A stretch of DNA of 5,368 nt, taken from contig CAKQVW010000216.1 of assembly GCA_934277865.1 (NCBI GenBank), positions 1-5,368 of the forward strand, in the 5' to 3' direction. The notes below the pieces were generated by a model. That model was not told the origin of the DNA and did not search any database. It saw only the letters and a program-made list of their open reading frames with translations. Shown piece by piece: positions 1 to 5,368 of this stretch; the first letter of the stretch is position 1; the number at the start of each line of letters is the position of its first letter. Position numbers and translations under genes: made by a program. Origin of the DNA: an uncultured Pseudobdellovibrionaceae bacterium (GTDB taxonomy: Bacteria > Bdellovibrionota > Bdellovibrionia > Bdellovibrionales > JAMPXM01).

Positions 1-118
1 GACCAAGAGCGAGCGACAAAAATAGAAGCATGATCGCAAACACAATGAGGCCGTAAAGCACTCGGTCACGGATGACCTCTCGAAACGTGTTCCCGGCAAT
101 GACCAGAACGGATCTCAA
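1..118 (-). CDS. ABC-2 type transporter permease, N-terminal fragment
   Basis: This is the first 39 codons of a membrane protein that continues beyond position 1. I read it from a TTG start at 118-116, because an AGGAGG-type ribosome-binding site (GGAGGT, 130-125) sits 6 nt upstream. The start overlaps the stop of the ATPase gene by 4 nt. The protein begins MRSVLVIAGNTFREVIRDR, a short cytoplasmic amphipathic stretch. A hydrophobic segment rich in L, I, F and A follows from about residue 21 to the window edge and is the probable first transmembrane helix. The 'NTFRE-IRDRVLY' opening followed by a helix is typical of ABC-2 permeases, including the NosY-like group. By inference it is the membrane partner of the ATPase encoded immediately upstream. 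The substrate cannot be told from this fragment. Confidence 0.8.
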   Translation of the reverse strand, partial: MRSVLVIAGNTFREVIRDRVLYGLIVFAIMLLFLSLALG

Positions 119-1026
119 GTTGCCACCTCCGGTGATTGTTTTTTATCAAAGGCCATCTTCACAAAGATCTCTTCCAGAGAGACCCGCTGCGGCCCCACTT
201 CGACAATCGAACTTCCTGCTGCGCGCAGCTTGTCGATTTGATCCTGCATCTGGCTTAAATCCGAGACCGTCAAAGTTGCAGACGCGTCGCCGGGTCGTGA
301 CTGGTAAACAATGCGCCAGCTCGATGCCATTTGGTTCATCAATGCATCGGTACGGCCGTGGTAGACCAAGTCGCCCTTTTTGAGGATCACCAGGTGCTCA
401 CAGAGTGTTTCCGCATCTGGCAGCAGGTGGCTTGAAAAAAACACGGCGGTTCCCTGTTTTGCAACCTCACGGATAATTTCTCGCACCTCATGCCGCCCAT
501 CGGGATCTAGCCCGGTCATGGGTTCGTCTAAAATGATGAACTCTGGGCGATGAATTAGCGCCTGCGCAATTCCGATTCTTTGCAACATACCTTTGGAATA
601 CCCTCGAAGCGGTCGATCTCCCGCATGCGAAAGACCAACACGCTCTAACAACTGGGTGATTCTACCTGCTAACTCGTGACGTCCAACTCGCCCAGATAGC
701 GAAGCGTAGAATTTGAGGAACTCGCGCCCCGTGAGATAATCATAAAAATAAGGACGTTCAGGCAAAAAACCGATTTTGGCTTTTGCCTCGCTGCTAAGTC
801 CCTTTTCCCCAAAATAGATCACTTCGCCTGCATCAGCAAAGGCCAGCTCCAGGAGGCATTTTATGGTTGTGGTTTTTCCGGCTCCGTTTGCTCCCAAAAA
901 ACCTGTGATGGTGCCTGGCAAAATTTTGAAACTGACGCCCTTCAATGCCTCGAGCTTCTTTCTCGTGAGCGGGTTGCGATAGGATTTTCTCAAACCCGAA
1001 ACTTCCAAGACAGGTGATACGCTCAT
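115..1026 (-). CDS. ABC transporter ATP-binding protein (ABC-2/CcmA-NatA class)
   Basis: This 303-residue cytoplasmic ATPase powers an ABC transporter. All nucleotide-binding motifs are visible: Walker A GANGAGKT at 45-52; a Q-loop region LPERP at 88-92, with Glu where Gln is usual, as often seen in this subfamily; signature YSKGM at 143-147; Walker B FIILDE at 163-168; D-loop GLDP at 172-175; and the switch His at 200 in SSH. After about residue 220 there is a C-terminal extension ending in 'SLEEIFVKMA', the usual tail of ABC-2 ATPases. The ATG at 1026 is preceded by AGGAG (1038-1034) at 7 nt. It overlaps the stop of the binding-protein gene in an ATGA arrangement, and its own stop overlaps the permease start, so the three genes look translationally coupled. 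By family, such ATPases mostly drive export or membrane remodelling, but the substrate is not evident. The enzyme looks intact and active. Confidence 0.95.
   Translation of the reverse strand: MSVSPVLEVSGLRKSYRNPLTRKKLEALKGVSFKILPGTITGFLGANGAGKTTTIKCLLELAFADAGEVIYFGEKGLSSEAKAKIGFLPERPYFYDYLTGREFLKFYASLSGRVGRHELAGRITQLLERVGLSHAGDRPLRGYSKGMLQRIGIAQALIHRPEFIILDEPMTGLDPDGRHEVREIIREVAKQGTAVFFSSHLLPDAETLCEHLVILKKGDLVYHGRTDALMNQMASSWRIVYQSRPGDASATLTVSDLSQMQDQIDKLRAAGSSIVEVGPQRVSLEEIFVKMAFDKKQSPEVAT
125..130 (-). promoter_or_regulatory. Ribosome-binding site of the ABC permease (fixes a TTG start)
   Basis: On the minus strand GGAGGT lies 6 nt before TTG at 118. It is a strong Shine-Dalgarno match located inside the last codons of the ATPase gene (the Glu-Val codons). 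No ATG or GTG occurs at a suitable distance in this frame, so the site supports TTG initiation and translational coupling to the ATPase. Confidence 0.75.
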
Positions 1027-1961
1027 GGGTTTTCTCCTGGTGCCGAAATAGCCTTGAGCTCTCGCTGCATCTCGCGCACAGGTTCATATTGCTGGGACGT
1101 CGCGGTCATCAAGGACTTCACTCCGAGCAACTGTCGGAATCGTTCGCCCAGTTTCGCGTCTTCATTGAGCTCAATGAGACCAAACATAAAATCGTGCGTG
1201 AGTTTAGGTTGAGACTCGTAGAAGTCGGAACGCACACATAGTGGGTCATTTGGAATGGCAGCACTCGCCCACAGAACTCGTACATCCTTAAGCAACCCGC
1301 CGTGCTGGGTCCACGCAGAGTCTTTCCCTTTTGCGTCGTTGGAGAAAATCGCGATGGCATCCACCGCTCCTGTTTTCAGCGCGTGCACGGACTGATTGTG
1401 ACTGCCGGTGTAGATCACAGATTTAAAGTCCGAAGGCACTTTTAGCTTCGCCCGATTCATCGCCATGATCGGGTACATCGCACCCGAACCAGACTTTCTA
1501 TCGACAAGTCCGATACGTTTCCCCTTAAGGTCCGAGAGCTTGCGAATTCCAGATTCCGCCCGTACGAGGAGCACGCTGTAGTAAAACCCTTTGTCCCAAA
1601 CCTTTTTTAGCAAGACTTTGAGATCGACCCTGGACTCAGCCTCGACAAAGGAAAGCGCGCTAAGAAATGCGAGATCCACTTCACGTTTTTCGACTTTGTC
1701 GATCAAATCGCCGTAGCTGGAGCCCACATATGGCACCACGCGGATCCCCGTTTTTGACTCGATCAACTTTGCAAGTTCATCTGAACTCTTTTGAACTTCG
1801 ACTTTGCCATCTCCAGGAATGAAACCAAGCCGAATAATTGGCGCAAGCCCATTGGGACGCTCGGCCTGAGCCGACGATGCTCGAGGGTAGACCGCAGACA
1901 AAACCAGTCCAGCGGCCCAGAGGCAGACAATGGAATTTCGAAGAACTGTCCGTGTTTTCAT
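1023..1961 (-). CDS. Secreted PhnD-like phosphate/phosphite/phosphonate-type solute-binding protein
   Basis: This is a periplasmic binding protein of the PhnD-like (Phosphonate-bd) family, 312 residues from the chosen start. Residues 1-33 form a Sec signal peptide: a basic n-region (MKTRTVLR), a hydrophobic core around 10-24, and a probable cleavage site AQA|E at 33/34. There is no lipobox, so the protein should be soluble. Family features follow: 'YVGSSYGDL' near 78-86; the 'EVDLAFLSALSF' strand near 94-105; the serine-rich ligand loop 'SGSGAMYP' at 157-164; 'YTGSHNQSVHALKTGAVDA' at about 184-202; and 'IPNDPLCVRSD' at 236-246. The length is usual for the family. An in-frame ATG at 1976 would add MVGAY but has no ribosome-binding site. 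The ATG at 1961 has GGTGGG 7 nt upstream and gives a normal signal peptide, so I prefer it. The gene lies between carB and an ABC-2 ATPase. The ligand is unknown; phosphonate is only a family label. Confidence 0.9.
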   Translation of the reverse strand: MKTRTVLRNSIVCLWAAGLVLSAVYPRASSAQAERPNGLAPIIRLGFIPGDGKVEVQKSSDELAKLIESKTGIRVVPYVGSSYGDLIDKVEKREVDLAFLSALSFVEAESRVDLKVLLKKVWDKGFYYSVLLVRAESGIRKLSDLKGKRIGLVDRKSGSGAMYPIMAMNRAKLKVPSDFKSVIYTGSHNQSVHALKTGAVDAIAIFSNDAKGKDSAWTQHGGLLKDVRVLWASAAIPNDPLCVRSDFYESQPKLTHDFMFGLIELNEDAKLGERFRQLLGVKSLMTATSQQYEPVREMQRELKAISAPGENP

Positions 1962-1986
1962 GTAAGCGCCCACCATGGCGCTTACA
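1961..1986 (-). repeat. Perfect 10-bp inverted repeat (hairpin) at the binding-protein start
   Basis: TGTAAGCGCC (1961-1970) and GGCGCTTACA (1977-1986) are exact reverse complements separated by 6 bases. In the transcript the hairpin begins 2 nt after the carB stop, and its last base is the A of the preferred ATG at 1961. The loop (ATGGTG in the RNA) holds the alternative ATG at 1976 and part of the GGTGGG ribosome-binding sequence. No T-run follows on either strand, so it is not a canonical intrinsic terminator. A role in controlling translation, in mRNA processing, or as a protein-binding dyad is inference. Confidence 0.85.
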
Positions 1987-1988
1987 GG

Positions 1989-4900
1989 CTAAATCATTTT
2001 GTCTTGAGCGAGAACAGTAAATTCCCTCGACCGATGCTTCTTAAGTGCTGTGAGCAGCGCCTCGGCAGCATGGCTTTCGGTGATACACGGAATGGAGAAG
2101 TCGATGCAGCTTCGACGGATGTCAAAACTGGCTTCGACAGCACGCCGGCCAGAAGTCGTGTTCACCACCAACGCGACCTGCCCCGAGCGAATGCGGTCGA
2201 CGCAGTTCGGCCGACCTTCGTGGACCTTTTTAACGGGCACACAGTCGATGCCTTCATTGAAAAGGAACTTGGCGGTGCCGGAAGTGGCTGAGAGACGGTA
2301 CCCCATCCCGACCAAAGAACGGGCAAGACCAAGCATAAGATCCTTGTCCTGATCTCGGAGTGAGAGAAAAACCTCGCCCGTCGGTGGAATATTGATGTGA
2401 CTTGCGATCGAAGCTTTCAGCAGAGCCTCCGCGTAGTCTCCACCTCGACCCATGCTCTCGCCGGTCGATTTCATTTCCGGTCCTAAGATCGAGTCGGATT
2501 CCGGAAACTTCTTAAATGGAAACACAACACCCTTCACGCTCACGTGAGGACCAGAGTCCCATTGATACCTCTTGGGCTGCACCTCGATGGCGCGCTTTCC
2601 GAGGCTCGCAAGAACTCCGAGATCAATCATGGGAATTCTTGTCGCCTTGCTCACAAACGGAACCGAGCGCGAACTTCGCGGATTAGCTTCGAGAATGAAA
2701 ACTTGATCGTCTTTCACGGCCAGCTGCAGATTTAAGTGCCCAATCGTGCCGATTCGCTCGGCCAACTGTCTTGAGATCTCTTCGATCATCTCACAGGTGG
2801 AGCTCTTCAAACGTTGCGGAGGCAGCACACCCATCGAATCGCCCGAATGAACTCCGGCCGCCTCAATGTGCTCAACAATCCCACCGATGACTGTCCAATC
2901 TGGACCGCGCACGAGATCGACATCAACCTCCAACGCGCCTTCAAGGAACTGATCCATCAAACAAGGCTCTTCTGGAGAAATGTAGTCCCCGTGCCGACCG
3001 AAGTAACTATCGAGTTCGTCCTCGTTCTCGACCACCTCCATACGCCGCCCACCAAGTACATAGCTGGGACGACAGATGATCGGGTAGCCAATGCGGCGAG
3101 CGATTTCACGGGATTCCTCGAGATCTCCCGCCATACCGGAAGACGGAATCCGAATCGCCGGAATCTTCACACCCAACTCTAAGCAGATTTTTGCAAATCG
3201 GCCGCGATCTTCCGCAAGATCAATCGCCTCAAGCGAGGATCCCAAAAGTTTATGCCCCGATTCGACCAGGCGCTTTGCCAGATTGATCGGAGTCTGACCA
3301 CCAAGCTGAGCCACAAAACCCTCTGGCTTGAGGCGATCCAATATTTCAATGACCGATTCTTCGGTCAGTGGTTCGAAGTAAAGTTCGTCGCTGGTGTCGT
3401 AGTCCGTCGAAACTGTCTCCGGATTCGAGTTAACCATCACCACGTGACGGCCTTCCTGCTGGAAGCGCTTCACGCCGCGCACGCAGGAGTAGTCAAATTC
3501 AATCCCCTGACCGATTCGATTCGGACCACTACCCAAAATGACGACGCGCGGTTTGGACGTGGCGACAGGTGCTGCGGCTCGCGACCAGTAAGTCGAATAA
3601 TAGTAGGGTGTTTCCGATCGGAATTCACCGGCACAAGTATCGACCTGCGAATAACCCGGGCGAATTCCCAGCTCGTGGCGAAGTTTGCGAATATTCTGAC
3701 CCGGAACGGCCTTCAAACGAGCGATCGTCGCATCAGAGAAACCAAGTCGTTTTGTTTTAAGCAAAAAGTCGGCAGTCAGGCCGGTCTCGACCACCTCTTG
3801 CTCGTGCCGAACAACCTGTTCGACCTGCTCCAAAAACCACGGTGTGATGTGGGTGACTTCGGCTACCTGTTGCACCGTCCAGCCGTCTCGAAACGCTTGG
3901 GCGATGTGGAAGAGGCGCTGACTATTGGGATGCGCCAACAACTTCTCAGAGAATGTGACGACATGAAGTCCGTCCACGCGGTTTTCCAAAGATGAGACCG
4001 CTTTCATCAGCGATTCTTTGAAGGTACGGCCGATACCCATAACTTCGCCAACCGATTTCATCTGAGTGGTGAGCACGTCTTGCGAACCAGGGAACTTTTC
4101 AAATGCAAAACGAGGAATTTTGGTCACGACGTAGTCGAGAGCCGGTTCGTAACAAGACGGTGTGGTTTTCGTGATATCGTTGCGAATCTCGTCCAGGTGA
4201 TAACCAACGGCAAGTAGAGCGGCGATCTTGGCAATTGGAAAACCTGTGGCTTTCGAAGCCAATGCCGACGAGCGCGAGACCCGTGGGTTCATTTCGATCA
4301 CCACTCGCTCACCGGTTTGCGGATTCACAGCGAATTGAATGTTCGCCCCACCCGTCGCGAGGCCCACCTCTTCGATAATCTTGCGGGCCTCATCGCGCAT
4401 CGCTTGATACTCGCGATCGGTCAAAGTTTGTTGAGGCGCGACCGTGATGGAATCTCCCGTGTGCACACCGCAGGGATCGAAGTTTTCGATCGAACAGATG
4501 ATCACGAACGTGCCCGACTTGTCGCGCATCACTTCAAGTTCGAACTCTTTCCAGCCAAGAATGCTTTCTTCAACTTGCACTTCGGATGTGGGACTTTCCT
4601 TAAGCGCCTTTGTGATCATGCGCTCGTACTCATCAGGCGTATAGGCGACTCCGCCCCCGCCTCCACCCAAGGTGTAGTTCGGACGCAAGATCAACGGATA
4701 ACCAAGCTTGTCGGCGACTTCCATCGCCTGTTGGTAGGTCCGAACCATTTCACTCTTCGGATAACGGGCCCCGACTTTGTCGAGGATCTTACGGAAAATT
4801 TCGCGATCTTCTGCTGCGCGAATAACTTCTGGGTCCGCACCAAGTAGGCGCACGCCATACTTTTTTAACACGCCCTGGTCTGCTAACTGCAGGGCAAGGT

Positions 4901-5189
4901 TCAAGGCCGTCTGCCCACCCAGAGTTGGGATCACAGCATCCGGACGCTCACGCTCAATGATCTTTTCAACAAAGGGAACCGTGAGTGGCTCGATGTAAAC
5001 TCGAGTTGAAATCTCAGGGTCCGTCATAATGGTAGCCGGGTTCGAGTTGACCAGGATCACCTCGAGACCTTCCTGCATCAGCGCTTTACAGGCCTGAGTT
5101 CCAGAGTAGTCGAATTCGCATGCCTGACCGATGACGATTGGTCCACTGCCAAGAATCAGTACCTTTTTAACATCCGATAGCCTTGGCAC
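1989..5189 (-). CDS. carB: Carbamoyl-phosphate synthase large subunit
   Basis: This cytoplasmic enzyme makes carbamoyl phosphate from bicarbonate, ATP and ammonia supplied by the glutaminase subunit CarA. The product feeds arginine and pyrimidine synthesis. The 1066-residue protein is full length (E. coli CarB is about 1073). Residues 1 to about 400 form the carboxyphosphate ATP-grasp half. Visible active-site residues are R129, R169, E208, E215, H243, Q285, E299, N301 and R303. About 400-545 is the oligomerisation region. About 546-930 is the carbamate-phosphorylating half, opening ILGSGPNRIGQGIEFDYS, with R707, E754, E834, N836 and R838. From about 935 there is an MGS-like allosteric domain with ATSGT (968-972), KVHEGRP (988-994) and NTTSGRR (1010-1016), the type that binds UMP, IMP or ornithine in enterobacteria. 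The start is GTG at 5189 with GAGG 6 nt upstream, directly abutting the upstream stop codon. No frameshift is seen. The identification is essentially certain. Confidence 0.99.
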   Translation of the reverse strand: MPRLSDVKKVLILGSGPIVIGQACEFDYSGTQACKALMQEGLEVILVNSNPATIMTDPEISTRVYIEPLTVPFVEKIIERERPDAVIPTLGGQTALNLALQLADQGVLKKYGVRLLGADPEVIRAAEDREIFRKILDKVGARYPKSEMVRTYQQAMEVADKLGYPLILRPNYTLGGGGGGVAYTPDEYERMITKALKESPTSEVQVEESILGWKEFELEVMRDKSGTFVIICSIENFDPCGVHTGDSITVAPQQTLTDREYQAMRDEARKIIEEVGLATGGANIQFAVNPQTGERVVIEMNPRVSRSSALASKATGFPIAKIAALLAVGYHLDEIRNDITKTTPSCYEPALDYVVTKIPRFAFEKFPGSQDVLTTQMKSVGEVMGIGRTFKESLMKAVSSLENRVDGLHVVTFSEKLLAHPNSQRLFHIAQAFRDGWTVQQVAEVTHITPWFLEQVEQVVRHEQEVVETGLTADFLLKTKRLGFSDATIARLKAVPGQNIRKLRHELGIRPGYSQVDTCAGEFRSETPYYYSTYWSRAAAPVATSKPRVVILGSGPNRIGQGIEFDYSCVRGVKRFQQEGRHVVMVNSNPETVSTDYDTSDELYFEPLTEESVIEILDRLKPEGFVAQLGGQTPINLAKRLVESGHKLLGSSLEAIDLAEDRGRFAKICLELGVKIPAIRIPSSGMAGDLEESREIARRIGYPIICRPSYVLGGRRMEVVENEDELDSYFGRHGDYISPEEPCLMDQFLEGALEVDVDLVRGPDWTVIGGIVEHIEAAGVHSGDSMGVLPPQRLKSSTCEMIEEISRQLAERIGTIGHLNLQLAVKDDQVFILEANPRSSRSVPFVSKATRIPMIDLGVLASLGKRAIEVQPKRYQWDSGPHVSVKGVVFPFKKFPESDSILGPEMKSTGESMGRGGDYAEALLKASIASHINIPPTGEVFLSLRDQDKDLMLGLARSLVGMGYRLSATSGTAKFLFNEGIDCVPVKKVHEGRPNCVDRIRSGQVALVVNTTSGRRAVEASFDIRRSCIDFSIPCITESHAAEALLTALKKHRSREFTVLAQDKMI

Positions 5190-5368
5190 TTAGAACCTCA
5201 CCTTTTTCTCGTTGGTGTATATAAACTCAAGCTTCAGGTGACGGAATTGCTCGTACTTGTAGCGCATCTTCATCAACCGCAGCATCAGCTCTTCGTAGGA
5301 CTTCGAGCTTTCCTCTTCATTTTCAATCGCTTGGACCTTTTCCAATTCCGATTTGATGAAATAGCTAG
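5190..5368 (-). CDS. C-terminal end of an unrecognised charged protein
   Basis: An open frame enters from the window edge and gives 58 residues before TAA at 5192-5190. I do not recognise the family. The segment is very rich in Glu, Lys, Arg and Tyr, opens SYFIKSELEKVQAIENEEES, and continues through 'YEELMLRLMKMRYKYEQFRHLKLEF' to end 'TNEKKVRF'. It is probably helical and perhaps coiled coil, with no membrane segment or signal visible. It shows none of the class I glutamine amidotransferase features expected at the CarA C-terminus, so it is unlikely to be carA. The stop codon directly abuts the carB GTG with no gap, and the carB ribosome-binding site lies in its last codons. This is strong evidence that it is a real gene in the same transcript. 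Its start and most of its length are outside the window. Confidence 0.72.
   Translation of the reverse strand, partial: SYFIKSELEKVQAIENEEESSKSYEELMLRLMKMRYKYEQFRHLKLEFIYTNEKKVRF
5196..5199 (-). promoter_or_regulatory. Ribosome-binding site of carB (fixes a GTG start)
   Basis: GAGG, within a longer purine-rich AAGGTGAGG, lies 6 nt before GTG at 5189, inside the last codons of the upstream gene. The next in-frame ATG is far inside the conserved N-terminal nucleotide-binding fold, so GTG is the real start. Confidence 0.75.

Noticed and set aside
1961..1986. The inverted repeat as a rho-independent terminator for carB
   Set aside because: The stem is good, but neither strand has a T-run after it, and the next gene starts on the last base of the stem.
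1977..2030. A possible internal promoter for the transport genes in the 3' end of carB
   Set aside because: I could not find a -35 and -10 pair of convincing match and spacing on the minus strand.
1791..2291. A 166-codon plus-strand open frame spanning the carB/binding-protein junction
   Set aside because: It overlaps the 3' end of carB and the signal-peptide region of the binding protein on the opposite strand. The translation has low-complexity shadow character and no motif.
3252..3995. A 247-codon open frame on the plus strand inside carB
   Set aside because: It is fully antisense to strongly conserved CarB sequence. Its translation shows no recognisable domain and has the Arg/Asn/His-rich look of a complementary-strand shadow.
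4647..4672. A possible G-quadruplex in the G-rich coding strand of carB
   Set aside because: Most G-runs are only two bases long, and the pattern is explained by six adjacent glycine codons.
4317..4847. A 176-codon open frame on the plus strand inside carB
   Set aside because: It is antisense to the conserved first ATP-grasp half, with no recognisable family features. Codon structure is explained by CarB.

Overview
All recognisable genes lie on the minus strand and read from high to low coordinates. They form one tightly packed run that leaves the window at both ends. In transcription order it contains the 3' end of an unrecognised gene (5368-5190), a complete carB (5189-1989), a secreted PhnD-type solute-binding protein (1961-1023), an ABC ATPase (1026-115), and the first 39 codons of an ABC-2 type permease (118-1). 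Junctions are 0 nt, 27 nt, a 4-nt overlap and a 4-nt overlap, so the genes are probably co-transcribed and translationally coupled. I found no convincing promoter and no rho-independent terminator. No stretch over 300 bases is without a gene. I see no RNA genes, CRISPR arrays, insertion sequences or phage genes.

The base composition is about half G+C by eye. The secreted binding protein has a Sec signal peptide, which suggests a Gram-negative (diderm) bacterium. The arrangement and protein style would suit a deltaproteobacterium-like or Bdellovibrio-like lineage, but this is an impression and not a demonstrated assignment.

carB encodes the large subunit of carbamoyl-phosphate synthetase, which serves arginine and pyrimidine synthesis. 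The gene next to it is not carA on the visible evidence. The three downstream genes look like one transport module. The ATPase and permease belong to the ABC-2 (mostly export or membrane-remodelling) class, whereas the binding protein resembles those of PhnCDE-type importers. That mixed pairing is the most interesting gene-content point. The most interesting non-coding structure is a perfect 10-bp inverted repeat with a 6-nt loop between the carB stop and the binding-protein start. It encloses the likely ribosome-binding region.

The rest of the window is ordinary housekeeping and transport sequence. I did not find strong evidence of a wholly new system.
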